In this document: piece after piece, positions 1 through 8,861 of the stretch
Position numbering within the stretch: position 1 is the first letter of the stretch
Layout of the letters: each line of letters opens with the position of its first letter
NCBI RefSeq assembly: GCF_014647635.1
Contig: NZ_BMPO01000003.1
Coordinates: 124,001-188,000, forward strand
Length of the DNA: 64,000 nt
Reading direction: 5' to 3'
Source of the DNA: Pseudomonas matsuisoli
GTDB lineage: Bacteria; Pseudomonadota; Gammaproteobacteria; Pseudomonadales; Pseudomonadaceae
Program-made: the position numbers and the translations under genes
The notes under the pieces: generated by a model
Seen by the model: only the letters and a program-made list of their open reading frames with translations
The model's database searches: none
What the model was told of the DNA's origin: nothing

Positions 1-1
1 C

Positions 2-838
2 GATGGCAGCGACGGTGGTAGCTACAAGAAATTCGACGTAACGACCGTTAAGGCAGACTACGGCGTCGAGCGTGTGAAGCCATTCGTGAAATGGCTACAG
101 GACAACGGCAAGAAAGGCTTCATCGGCGAGTTCGGCGTACCGGGTGATGATCCGCGCTGGTTCCCGATTATGGAAGGCATGCTTGCCTACCTCAAAGACC
201 ATTGCATCCCGGCAACCTACTGGGCGGCGGGACGTGCGTGGGGTAACTACCGGCTCTCCATCGAGCCAAAGGGTGGAGTGGATCGCCCGCAGTGGCCGAT
301 TCTGAAGAAGTACCTGACCAACTCGAGCTGCTCTGCGATCGGTCCGAAGTCAACGAAGCCGGCGACCACCACACCGCCTGCGGCAAACACGACAACGAAG
401 CCGACCACGCCGACCACGCCGACCCCTACGACGCCTACGACCACGCCAGCAAAACCGGCAACGCCAGCGCCCACCACGCCGACCACTCCAGCACCGACGA
501 CACCGTCGACTGGCTCTAACACCGGCTCAGGTAGCAATACGGGCAACACCGGCACCAGCAAAGCGGTCGAGTCGTCCATCAACAACTTCACCGACAGCAA
601 CTGGAACAAAGGAATCGCGAAGAAGATGTCCGGCTTCACGATCCCCAAAACCTCTGCGAGTGCAGCAGCATTCAAGGTGGGCGCATCTGTGAAGATGGCT
701 AACGGTCAGGTCTACAAGATTGGTTCGGTCTACAGCGTCGGCAATAACATGTCGGTTTACCTCAACGGTCCGATCCTGGACGGTGCGGCTGTAGGTCATC
801 CGAAGAAAGTCACCCTGTTCACCGCTGCAACGAAGTAA
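2..838 (+). CDS. GH5 cellulase-like glycoside hydrolase, C-terminal part (5' truncated by window)
   Basis: Only the last 278 residues are present; the frame is open from the first bases, so the gene begins outside the window. The N-terminal part carries the GH5 (cellulase) end: FIGEFG, whose Glu is the family's nucleophile, then an aromatic strand TYWAAGRAWG and a DRPQWPIL tail. About 80 residues of Thr/Pro-rich linker follow, typical of secreted multidomain glycosidases, then a roughly 90-residue C-terminal module with beta-rich repeats around VKMANGQVYKIGSV that I do not recognise. Inferred role: extracellular hydrolysis of beta-1,4-glucan such as cellulose. The substrate is not proven. A good terminator follows. 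Confidence 0.75.
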   Translation, partial: DGSDGGSYKKFDVTTVKADYGVERVKPFVKWLQDNGKKGFIGEFGVPGDDPRWFPIMEGMLAYLKDHCIPATYWAAGRAWGNYRLSIEPKGGVDRPQWPILKKYLTNSSCSAIGPKSTKPATTTPPAANTTTKPTTPTTPTPTTPTTTPAKPATPAPTTPTTPAPTTPSTGSNTGSGSNTGNTGTSKAVESSINNFTDSNWNKGIAKKMSGFTIPKTSASAAAFKVGASVKMANGQVYKIGSVYSVGNNMSVYLNGPILDGAAVGHPKKVTLFTAATK

Positions 839-856
839 GGCAAATAACAACATCTG

Positions 857-884
857 AAGGTCGCTTAGGCGGCCTTCTTTTTTT
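857..884 (+). terminator. Intrinsic terminator of the GH5 gene
   Basis: Hairpin with arms AAGGTCGC and GCGGCCTT (one G-T wobble) and a TTAG loop, followed by C and seven T. It lies 18 bases after the stop codon of the cellulase-like gene and just before the 3' end of the convergent LysR gene. Confidence 0.85.
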
Positions 885-889
885 GGGCT

Positions 890-1792
890 TCATTCGTCGT
901 TGACGGTACCGAAGGTTTCGCTCACCCACTCCACGAAGACCCTCACCCGCTCCGACAACCGTCTATGCGGCGAATAGGCCACGGACAAGGGCAACGCGGG
1001 CGGCGGCCAGTCAGTGAGTACCTCACACAGTTTGCCTTCCGCCAATTGCTGCGCCACGTGGTAACGCGGCGGTTGGGCCAGGCCGAACCCGGCAGCGCAC
1101 AAGGCGACGTAAGCCGCAGAGCCATTGGCGCTGATGGCGACGGATAACGTTTTCAGCGTCACCGTTCCTTCGCAAGTGAATTCCAACGGAAAGGCTCGGC
1201 CATCCACCGAGGACAGATACGCCACCATCCGGTGCCGGGCGAGATCATCAAGGTTTTCCGGGCGGCCATAGCGGCGCAAGTAATCCGGGCTGGCGCAGGT
1301 CACTTGCGGCAGAGGGGCCAGGGGCCGCACCACCAAGCCTTCGTCGACGACATCGCCTCCCCGAATGACGCAATCCACACCGTCTCGCAGCAAATCGGTC
1401 GTTTTGTCGCTGCTGCTGATCACCAGTTCGATCTCAGGGTAACGCTGCTGAAAATCGGGTAACCGCGGCAGGATTGCGAGTGCGCCCAGCGAACTCGGCA
1501 TGTCTACCTTCAACTTCCCGCTTGGTCGGCGCCGCTCGTTGCAAAAAAGCGATTCCGCATCCTCGAGGTCGGCCAGCAGCGCGAGACAGCGCTCGTAAAA
1601 CAGCTCGCCATCCGCGGTTGGGCTCACATGTCGCGTGGTCCGACGCAAAAGTTGAGCCCCCAGATGCGACTCCAGTTGTCGCAACAGCGTGCTGGCCATG
1701 GCGCCGGACATGTTCAAGTCATTGGCCGCTCTCGAGAAGCTGCGCTGCTCGACAATCCGTACGAACAGTGCCATAGCGTTCAGACGATCCAT
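890..1792 (-). CDS. LysR-family transcriptional regulator
   Basis: 300 residues, the usual LTTR length. Residues 1-60 form the winged helix-turn-helix (MDRLNAMALFVRIVEQRSFS, then AANDLNMSGAMASTLLRQLE), and the rest is a periplasmic-binding-like effector domain. The DRLNAM...FV start and RTTRHVSPT segment are typical of the DsdC/CrgA-like LTTRs that control neighbouring oxidoreductases. It is divergent from the aldo/keto reductase at 1892 with a gap of about 100 bases, so that gene is the likeliest target. The inducer is unknown. Confidence 0.85.
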   Translation of the reverse strand: MDRLNAMALFVRIVEQRSFSRAANDLNMSGAMASTLLRQLESHLGAQLLRRTTRHVSPTADGELFYERCLALLADLEDAESLFCNERRRPSGKLKVDMPSSLGALAILPRLPDFQQRYPEIELVISSSDKTTDLLRDGVDCVIRGGDVVDEGLVVRPLAPLPQVTCASPDYLRRYGRPENLDDLARHRMVAYLSSVDGRAFPLEFTCEGTVTLKTLSVAISANGSAAYVALCAAGFGLAQPPRYHVAQQLAEGKLCEVLTDWPPPALPLSVAYSPHRRLSERVRVFVEWVSETFGTVNDE

Positions 1793-1891
1793 TATTCATC
1801 CATGCCTAATTAAGCTTTTAGTATCGGCACATTTATCCATTCTGGCTTAGCAATGACAATGGCTCTTCTTTCACTAAGCAGGAGCCACACC

Positions 1892-2881
1892 ATGATCACA
1901 CGTCGAATGGGCCACGCTGGCCCACAGGTCTCAGCGATCGGCTTGGGCTGCATGGGCATGTCGGATTTCTATGAAGGACGCGACGAAAACGAAGCCATCG
2001 CTACCTTGCACCACGCGCTCGATTGCGGGCTAAACCTGCTCGACACCGCCGACATGTACGGTCCCTACACGAACGAGACCCTAATCGGCCGGGCCATCCG
2101 CGGGCGGCGTGCGGATGCATTCATTGCCACCAAGTTCGGCATCCTGCGGGGCGCCGATCCAACCCAGCGCGGAACCGATGGTCGGCCCGAGCACGTTCGC
2201 GCCAGTGTCGAAGGCAGCCTGCAACGCCTTGGTGTCGATTATCTCGATCTCTATTACCTGCACCGCGTGGACCCCGACGTGCCCATCGAAGACACCGTCG
2301 GGGCCATGGCAGACCTGGTACGACAAGGCAAGGTACGGCTATTGGGCCTGAGCGAGGCCTCTGCCGAAACCCTCGCCCGCGCCCACGCCGTGCATCCCAT
2401 CAGCGCATTGCAAAGCGAGTATTCGCTGTGGACGCGAGATCCGGAAACCAATGGGACGTTGGCAATCTGCCGCGAGCTGGGCGTGACTTTCGTGCCATAC
2501 AGCCCGTTAGGCCGCGGGTTCCTGACCGGAACGTTCGCCTCGCGCGACGACCTTGCCGAAGGAGACTATCGATTGTCCACGCCGCGCTTCCAGCAAGGAA
2601 ATTTCGAGCGCAACCTGCGGCTCGTCGAAGGCGTTCGTGAACTGGCCCGCGCACGCGAGGTGACGCCCGCACAGCTCGCGCTCGCCTGGGTGTTGGCGCA
2701 AGGCGACAATATCGTGCCGATCCCCGGGACCAAGCGCCGTCGCTATCTTGACGAAAACCTCGAGGCACTAACGCTGACCTTGTCGCCCGCGGAGCTGGCT
2801 CGGCTCGATGAGTTGTTCCAACGCAATAGCGTCGCCGGCCAACGTTATCCGTCCGCGGTAATGGGCATGCTCGAACGCTGA
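1892..2881 (+). CDS. Aldo/keto reductase
   Basis: 329 residues from an ATG preceded by AGCAGGAG; an in-frame ATG at 1853 exists but lacks a ribosome site. It is an NADPH-dependent (alpha/beta)8-barrel oxidoreductase of the YakC/AKR13-like group. The tetrad is visible: Asp51 and Tyr56 in LLDTADMYG, Lys81 in ATKFG, His124 in YYLHRVD. The cofactor phosphate loop is [14 protein letters not shown] near the C-terminus. The physiological carbonyl substrate cannot be read from sequence. Divergent from the LysR gene and followed by a PanE-like reductase, it may belong to a small redox or detoxification set. Confidence 0.88.
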   Translation: MITRRMGHAGPQVSAIGLGCMGMSDFYEGRDENEAIATLHHALDCGLNLLDTADMYGPYTNETLIGRAIRGRRADAFIATKFGILRGADPTQRGTDGRPEHVRASVEGSLQRLGVDYLDLYYLHRVDPDVPIEDTVGAMADLVRQGKVRLLGLSEASAETLARAHAVHPISALQSEYSLWTRDPETNGTLAICRELGVTFVPYSPLGRGFLTGTFASRDDLAEGDYRLSTPRFQQGNFERNLRLVEGVRELARAREVTPAQLALAWVLAQGDNIVPIPGTKRRRYLDENLEALTLTLSPAELARLDELFQRNSVAGQRYPSAVMGMLER

Positions 2882-3016
2882 CTCGGGCGTTCGTAGCCAA
2901 GCATTGCGTGGCCCATTGGCCAGGGCGTCTCGCTCGGGGGTGGGTGGATAAGGCTATTGACCTGCACGCAACGTCGCCCCTATACCTGCCTTTTCAACCA
3001 GCGACGAGGCAGACGA

Positions 3017-3970
3017 ATGAGACTGTTGATAGTAGGTGCAGGCGCGACCGGCGCGTTCTTCGGCGCACGTTTGGCGCAGGCGGGTCGCGACGTTTCGTTT
3101 CTCGTTCGCCCCGCACGCGCGGAGCAGATACGCAAGGACGGTTTGCGGATCCTGAGCCCCCATGGCGACTTTACCCAGGCAGCAACGGTGCTAACGCGGG
3201 ACCAACTGACAGCGCCGTTCAATGCCGTACTCGTGACCGTCAAGGCCTACGCGCTCGACCAGGCGTTGGACGACATGGCGCCTGCGGTTGGCCCCAATAC
3301 CTTGCTGCTATCGACACTGAACGGCATGAAGCACCTGGATCGCATGGCCGAACGGTTCTCACCGGCACACGTCGGTGGTTGCGTCTGCAAGATCGAATCG
3401 ACCGTCGATGACCAAGGGCGCATCGTGCAGTTCAGCAAGATAAACGACATGATCTACGGCGAGCTCGATGGGCAGGATTCCGAGCGTATTCGGCGCTTGG
3501 ATGCCGTGATGCAAGGAGCCGGTTTCGATGCTCGACTGTCCAAAGACATCCGCCGGACACTCTGGGAAAAATGGACCCTGCTCGCCAGCCTCGGGAGTAT
3601 CAATTGCCTGGGCCGAGGCACGATCGGTGAAGTGGTGAATACGACAGGCGGGCTCGAATTGATCGAGCACATCCTGTCCGAAGTGGTTTCGAGCGTTCGC
3701 GCCAACGGCGGCGAACTGGACGACGCCTATGTCCAGAGCATCCAGCGGATGTTGACCAATCCCAACTCAAAGCAGACCAGTTCGATGTACCGCGACCTTC
3801 AAGCCGGGAGTGCGGTCGAAGCTGAGCAGATCGTGGGTGACCTGGTGGCACGTGCGCATGACAAGGGCGTCGCCGTCCCGCTGCTGCAAGCGGCGTACAC
3901 CCAGTTGCAGGTCCACCAGAACCGACTTCGCCCGCGATCCGCTGCCCCCACCCCGCTCGCCAAGGATTAA
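3017..3970 (+). CDS. 2-dehydropantoate 2-reductase family (ApbA/PanE) protein
   Basis: 317 residues. The start is the ATG at 3017, where the Rossmann motif begins at once (MRLLIVGAGATGAFFGARLA); the longer frame upstream has no family similarity. Conserved family features are the GAGATG dinucleotide loop, NGM near residue 102 and LWEKW with Lys185 in the catalytic position. PanE reduces 2-dehydropantoate to pantoate with NADPH, but many paralogues act on other 2-oxo acids. The sandwich between an aldo/keto reductase and a lactonase suggests a paralogue rather than the housekeeping pantothenate enzyme. It ends 5 bases before the next start. Confidence 0.8.
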   Translation: MRLLIVGAGATGAFFGARLAQAGRDVSFLVRPARAEQIRKDGLRILSPHGDFTQAATVLTRDQLTAPFNAVLVTVKAYALDQALDDMAPAVGPNTLLLSTLNGMKHLDRMAERFSPAHVGGCVCKIESTVDDQGRIVQFSKINDMIYGELDGQDSERIRRLDAVMQGAGFDARLSKDIRRTLWEKWTLLASLGSINCLGRGTIGEVVNTTGGLELIEHILSEVVSSVRANGGELDDAYVQSIQRMLTNPNSKQTSSMYRDLQAGSAVEAEQIVGDLVARAHDKGVAVPLLQAAYTQLQVHQNRLRPRSAAPTPLAKD

Positions 3971-3975
3971 GCCCA

Positions 3976-5121
3976 ATGCCCAACGTCCACGTCCCGAGCG
4001 CCGCTGCCGCAGCGCTGTTCACGCTTCAGGCCCATGCGGCCCATGTCTATGTATCGAGCCCCGGCGATGGCGATATCACGCAATATCGGTTGGACGAACG
4101 TACCGGCGCGCTGACACGGATCGAGCGCTTCCATGCCGGCGACAGCGCCGGGGCGATGGCGCTATCGCCGGACGGATCGACGCTGTTCGCGGCAACGCGA
4201 GGCGATGCGGGCAACGCGGTCGCCCCCTTCCGCATCGATGCAGAAAGTGGCGCGCTGGCAGCGATGCGCACCGCGCGGCTGGCCGATCGCATGTCCTACC
4301 TTTCCCTCGATCGTTCCGGCCGTCACCTGATGGGCGCCTCCTATGGCGGCGGACTGGTCAGCGTGCAACCCGTTCAACCCGATGGACAACCACTGGACAC
4401 GGCGACCACGTATGACACCGGGCCGAACACGCACTCCGTGCTCAACGACCCGAGCGGCCGTTTCACCTACGCCGCCGTGCTGGGTGCCGACCGTATCGCC
4501 CAATTCCGTCAGGACCCGCACACCGGCGACTTCTCTGCCATCGATAAGGGATACATCGAGACGCCACCGGGGATCGGCCCGCGGCACTTGGCCTTCTCGC
4601 CAGATGGCCGCTTTCTCTACGTGGCCGGTGAGCTCACCGGAACGGTGGTTGGCTATACCGTCGATCCCGACACAGGCGAATTGACCGAAATTACGCGCGC
4701 CGAAGGCATTCCCGCGCGTCTTGGTTTGCAACCCGGGGTCATACGGGGCGCGGAACCGATACCCGACGACCTCGCACCGAAGCTGATCTGGGTCGCCGAT
4801 ATTCGCGTCACACCGGACGGCACTTTGCTGTACATCAGCGAACGCACCACCAGCGCCGTTTCGGCTTTTCGTATCGATCCTGAAAATGGCGCCCTGCGCT
4901 ATCTCGAAACCTATCCGGTAAACGAAACCCAACCACGCAACATTGCGATCGCACCCAGCGGCCAGTGGCTGCTGGTGAGTGGGGAGAAAAGCGCCGTCAT
5001 CGGCAGCTACCGCATCGCAGCCGATGGCTCCATCGAGCGCGTCAGCGAAGCCCCCGCTGGCAAGGGCGCACTCTGGATCGAAACGCGCCCTGCACCAGAG
5101 CAAGATCAAGCAAGCGACTGA
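3976..5121 (+). CDS. Lactonase family protein, 7-bladed beta-propeller (Pgl/YbhE-like)
   Basis: 381 residues with repeated blades of the type LSPDGSTLFAA, FSPDGRFLYVAGE and VTPDGTLLYISE, the signature of the PF10282 lactonase family that includes E. coli 6-phosphogluconolactonase YbhE. Residues 1-21 look like a weak export signal (hydrophobic Ala/Leu run, then AHA-AH) but lack the usual basic N-terminus, so periplasmic export is uncertain. The gene follows the PanE-like gene by 5 bases, implying co-transcription. Hydrolysis of a sugar lactone is the family-based guess. Confidence 0.75.
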   Translation: MPNVHVPSAAAAALFTLQAHAAHVYVSSPGDGDITQYRLDERTGALTRIERFHAGDSAGAMALSPDGSTLFAATRGDAGNAVAPFRIDAESGALAAMRTARLADRMSYLSLDRSGRHLMGASYGGGLVSVQPVQPDGQPLDTATTYDTGPNTHSVLNDPSGRFTYAAVLGADRIAQFRQDPHTGDFSAIDKGYIETPPGIGPRHLAFSPDGRFLYVAGELTGTVVGYTVDPDTGELTEITRAEGIPARLGLQPGVIRGAEPIPDDLAPKLIWVADIRVTPDGTLLYISERTTSAVSAFRIDPENGALRYLETYPVNETQPRNIAIAPSGQWLLVSGEKSAVIGSYRIAADGSIERVSEAPAGKGALWIETRPAPEQDQASD

Positions 5122-5286
5122 GGAACGCCACACCTGCACGTGCGACGACGAGCCGCCTACGGCGGATCAATCGAGGTGGCGCGCGTGCGGGGTATTACTT
5201 AATATTTCGCCCTTCCCGTTCATTCGTGATCGCTCGTCGGCCGCGCGCCGTATCGAGCTCGCCGCCGTATCCGCCACAGGACCCTA

Positions 5287-6744
5287 ATGAAAACCGCCCG
5301 TCTGCGTGCCGACGTTCTTGCCGGCCTTACCTCGTCGTTCGCTCTCGTCCCGGAATGCATCGCCTTTGCGCTCGTCGCCCAACTGAACCCGCTGATGGGC
5401 CTATACGGCGCGTTCTTCATTTGCCTCATCACCGCCCTCTTCGGCGGGCGCCCAGGCATGATTTCAGGCGCGGCGGGCTCGATGGCCGTCGTGATCGTGG
5501 CACTGGTCGTTCAGCACGGCGTGCAGTATTTCCTCGCAACCGTATTGCTCGGCGGCGTACTGATGACGCTGTTCGGCGTGCTGCGGCTGGGCAAACTCGT
5601 GCGCATGGTGCCGCACCCGGTGATGCTCGGTTTCGTCAACGGTCTGGCCATCGTCATCGCCATGGCTCAGCTGGAGCATTTCAAAGACGGTGAGGCCTGG
5701 CTCAGCGGCACGCCGCTCAACGTCATGGTGGCGCTGGTGTTGCTGACGATGGCCATCGTGTACCTGCTGCCTAAACTGACGCGCAGCGTTCCACCGGCAC
5801 TGGTTGCGATCGTCGGCGTCGGGCTGCTCACCGGGCTCTTCGATCTACCGACCCACACCCTCGGCGATATGGCGAACATCGCCGGTGGGCTGCCCAGCCT
5901 GATATGGCCGGACATTCCGTGGAACCTCGAAACGCTGCGCATCATCCTGCCGTACGCCGTGCTCATGGCCATGGTTGGGCTGCTGGAAACGCTGTTGACC
6001 TTGAACCTGACCGACGAAATCACCGAGACCCGCGGTCACGCGAACCGGGAATGCATCGCGCTAGGCGCAGCGAACATCGCGTCGGGCCTGTTTGGCGGCA
6101 TGGGCGGTTGCGCGATGATCGGCCAAACCATGATCAACCTGAGTTCGGGCGGGCGCACGCGGGTGTCCGGCGTGGTCAGCGGCGTGATGATTCTTCTGTT
6201 CGTGCTGTTTCTCTCGCCGCTGATCGAACGTATCCCGTTGGCGGCGTTGGTAGGCGTGATGTTCGTGGTCGCCCAGCAAACGTTCGCCTGGGCCTCGCTG
6301 CGGGTCATTACCAAAGTGCCGAAGAACGACGTGTTCGTGATCGTCGCGGTCACGATCATCACCGTCTTCACGGACCTTGCGACGGCCGTCATGTGCGGCA
6401 TCGTCATCGCTGCTCTGAATTTCGCCTGGCAGCACGCGCGTGACCTGTATGTCGAAGTACGCGAAGAAGACCTGGGCAAGGTGTACCGCCCACGCGGCAC
6501 CTTGTTCTTCGCATCGACGACGCGCTTTCTGGAAACCTTCGAGCCGGCGACCGATCCTGAGGTGGTGACGCTGGATTGCAGCCACTTGAGCTTCGTCGAC
6601 TACTCGGCGATTGCCGCGTTGAAGACGCTACGCGATCGCTACGACAAGGCAGGCAAGCATCTGCGCGTGGTGCATCTGTCCAACCGCTGCAAGCAGCTGT
6701 TGAAGCGGGAAGGCTCGACGGCGGTTCACAGCACCAGCTTGTAG
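5287..6744 (+). CDS. SulP-family anion transporter with STAS domain
   Basis: 485 residues. The N-terminal 380 contain about 10-12 hydrophobic segments with SulP hallmarks: LVPECIAFALVAQLNPLMGLYGAF in TM1, ISGAAGSMAVVI near TM3 and EITETRGHANRECIALGAAN with GLFGGMGGCAMIGQT. A short STAS domain follows (LDCSHLSFVDYSAIAALKTL). The family moves sulfate, bicarbonate or dicarboxylates across the inner membrane. The last 19 bases overlap the 3' end of the convergent TauE/SafE gene. Co-location with a sulfite-type exporter hints at sulfur oxyanions, but bicarbonate is equally possible by family. Confidence 0.85.
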   Translation: MKTARLRADVLAGLTSSFALVPECIAFALVAQLNPLMGLYGAFFICLITALFGGRPGMISGAAGSMAVVIVALVVQHGVQYFLATVLLGGVLMTLFGVLRLGKLVRMVPHPVMLGFVNGLAIVIAMAQLEHFKDGEAWLSGTPLNVMVALVLLTMAIVYLLPKLTRSVPPALVAIVGVGLLTGLFDLPTHTLGDMANIAGGLPSLIWPDIPWNLETLRIILPYAVLMAMVGLLETLLTLNLTDEITETRGHANRECIALGAANIASGLFGGMGGCAMIGQTMINLSSGGRTRVSGVVSGVMILLFVLFLSPLIERIPLAALVGVMFVVAQQTFAWASLRVITKVPKNDVFVIVAVTIITVFTDLATAVMCGIVIAALNFAWQHARDLYVEVREEDLGKVYRPRGTLFFASTTRFLETFEPATDPEVVTLDCSHLSFVDYSAIAALKTLRDRYDKAGKHLRVVHLSNRCKQLLKREGSTAVHSTSL

Positions 6745-7511
6745 CCGATCACCAGGAGCATCAAGGCAAGGCATGGACGCAGTAGGTCGTCAGAGACGCG
6801 TCCCGACAGGTGACTGCCAAAATAGATGCCGGGCAGCGAGCCCATGAGCAGATAGGCGAGGATCGACCAATCCATATTGCCCATGCTGGCATGTCCAAGA
6901 CCCGCGACGAGGGTCAATGGCACGGCATGGGCGATCTCGGTCCCCACTAGACGGCGCGTCAATAGCAACGGGTACAGCACGAACAGCGCGACCGTTCCCA
7001 GTGCACCGGCGCCGATCGAGGTCAGCGTCACCATCACACCCAGTACGACGCCGGTTACCACTGTCAGCGCATTGAGCGTCGTTGGTTTTACCGTGTAGCC
7101 CTCGCCCGCCTGCTTTCCCGCAAACGCCAATAGGCGTTTCTTGAAGAAGATCGCCAGCGCCGTGAGGACGAGCACGACGCCCAACGCATGCTTGATGACT
7201 GCGTTAGTCGCGTCCGGGCTGGAGTCCAGACTTTTGAGGAACAACAGGGTAAGCCCCGCCGCAGGCACGCTTCCCAGTGCAAGCCAGCCGGTAATCGCCC
7301 AATCGATGTTGCGGTTCTTCTGATGGACCCACACGCCACCGGCTTTGGTGATCGCGGCGTACAGCAAGTCAGTGCCAACCGCCGCTGCGGGGTTCACGCC
7401 GAACCAAAGCAGGATAGGCGTCATTAACGATCCACCGCCTACACCGGTCATGCCGACGATGAACCCTACCAGCAAACCCGCGACGATAAACGCTACTGCA
7501 CCGACTTCCAT
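6726..7511 (-). CDS. TauE/SafE-family membrane permease (sulfite exporter type)
   Basis: 261 residues from the ATG at 7511, preceded by CAGGGGTAG; a frame start at 7562 would add 17 polar residues ahead of the first membrane helix. About eight hydrophobic helices are present, with the two family repeats seen as GLLVGFIVGMTGVGGGSLMTPIL and GVMVTLTSIGAGALGTVAL. Members export sulfite, sulfonates or other organic anions. It reads in the same direction as the D-amino-acid cluster and starts 97 bases after dadA's stop, so weak co-transcription is possible. Its 3' end overlaps the SulP gene by 19 bases. Confidence 0.82.
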   Translation of the reverse strand: MEVGAVAFIVAGLLVGFIVGMTGVGGGSLMTPILLWFGVNPAAAVGTDLLYAAITKAGGVWVHQKNRNIDWAITGWLALGSVPAAGLTLLFLKSLDSSPDATNAVIKHALGVVLVLTALAIFFKKRLLAFAGKQAGEGYTVKPTTLNALTVVTGVVLGVMVTLTSIGAGALGTVALFVLYPLLLTRRLVGTEIAHAVPLTLVAGLGHASMGNMDWSILAYLLMGSLPGIYFGSHLSGRVSDDLLRPCLALMLLVIGYKLVL

Positions 7512-7607
7512 CACTACCCCTGAACACCAATCGAAACGGGGCGCGAGCATAACGACTTTCAACCGCCGTTTTTATATCGATAACGAACTTGCTTATAACT
7601 ACAGGGT

Positions 7608-8861
7608 TCACGCACCTGCCAGTGCGAATGGATGCCCCTCAACGGCGGGGGACTGCCCGAGCATCCGCGACGTCAGATGCTCCGCGCTGGCACAGGCCAG
7701 GGTAAACCCGAGTGCGCCATGACCGACATTGAGCCAGAGATTCTGAAATCGACCGGCACGATCGATGATCGGCTTGCTGCTCGCAGTGCTTGGCCGCAAC
7801 CCTGCCCATGGCACCGCCGCGGTCAGGTCCAATCGCGGGAAGGTTTCCGCGACCTGGCGCTTGAGCAGCGCAATCCGCGTCGCATCGATCGAAGCGTCGC
7901 CTACGCCCATATCCACCATGGCCGCGATCCGCAGTCGATTTCCCAATGGGGCGAACACGATCTTGCGTGCAGCATCGGTCACGCTCAGCGCCGGCGATCG
8001 CATATCGTCCGCAGGCGTCGCGGTCAGGCTGTATCCGCGCAATGCGTACAGCGGCAGGTGGAGCCCGAGCGGGCGCGCGAGTCGCACGCTGTCCATTCCT
8101 GTTGCGATGACGTACGCATCCGCCTCCAACAGACCTTGGTCGGTGCGTATCCCATTCACCCGCGTACCGGATGCATCCATCGCGAGTACGTCAACGCCCA
8201 GACGACAATGAACATTGTCCCGCGCACGCAGTCTTGCCAGCAGGCCTTCGCAGAATGCACGGCAATCACCGGTGGCTTCGGATGGCGTATAGATTCCACC
8301 CGCGAGTTGATCGCTGATATCCGCCAACGCAGGCTCCAGCTCGAGGCATTGCTGCTGGTCGAGAACGTGCTGGTCGGCTCCCAACGTGCGCTGCATCTCT
8401 ACCAACGGTCGCGCGGCAGACAACGCACTTGCGTTGCGATAGGCCACCAGCTTCCCGGTACGGCGTAGATCGAACGGGAATGGATGCTCATCTAAAAGTG
8501 TGTCCATCAGCGCCCGACTGCGCAAGGATAGGCTCATCATTTCGCCTATCGTCTGGCGAACCTTTAGCGACGTGCAGGCACGCAGAAACGCCAGACACCA
8601 GCGCCACTGCAAAGGGTCGAGCCGCGGGCGAAACCGTAGCGGCGAATCGGCCTTGAGCAGCCACTGTGGCAATTTCGGCAGTACGGCGGGGTCGGCCAGC
8701 GGCGCGACGTAGCTGTAACTGAGTTGCCCGCCGTTGGCGAAACTCGTTTCCTGAGCCACGTCGGCGTGCCGATCGACCAGCGTGACCTGCACGCCTTCAC
8801 GCGCGAGATACCAGGCACTGGTCAACCCAATGACACCCGCGCCGATGACAACCACGTGCAT
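7608..8861 (-). CDS. dadA: D-amino acid dehydrogenase (DadA-like)
   Basis: 417 residues. A FAD-binding GxGxxG motif opens the protein (VVIGAGVIGLTSAWYLAREG), followed by ETSFANGGQLSYSYVAPLADP, typical of DadA, and a C-terminal FAD contact region WAGLRPSTASSKPIIDRAG. DadA oxidises D-amino acids to 2-oxo acids and ammonia, passing electrons to the respiratory chain at the inner membrane. The start ATG overlaps the deacylase stop by one base (TGATG), showing translational coupling. It is a diverged copy in a D-amino-acid cluster, so it may not be the D-alanine enzyme of the classical dadAX operon. Confidence 0.85.
   Translation of the reverse strand: MHVVVIGAGVIGLTSAWYLAREGVQVTLVDRHADVAQETSFANGGQLSYSYVAPLADPAVLPKLPQWLLKADSPLRFRPRLDPLQWRWCLAFLRACTSLKVRQTIGEMMSLSLRSRALMDTLLDEHPFPFDLRRTGKLVAYRNASALSAARPLVEMQRTLGADQHVLDQQQCLELEPALADISDQLAGGIYTPSEATGDCRAFCEGLLARLRARDNVHCRLGVDVLAMDASGTRVNGIRTDQGLLEADAYVIATGMDSVRLARPLGLHLPLYALRGYSLTATPADDMRSPALSVTDAARKIVFAPLGNRLRIAAMVDMGVGDASIDATRIALLKRQVAETFPRLDLTAAVPWAGLRPSTASSKPIIDRAGRFQNLWLNVGHGALGFTLACASAEHLTSRMLGQSPAVEGHPFALAGA

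Noticed and set aside
247..675. 142-codon minus-strand frame rich in Val and Gly opposite the cellulase linker
   Set aside because: It is the antisense of Thr/Pro-rich repeats in the real gene; composition explains it and there is no ribosome site.
4162..5139. 325-codon minus-strand frame opposite the lactonase
   Set aside because: Antisense to a clear beta-propeller gene; no family resemblance.
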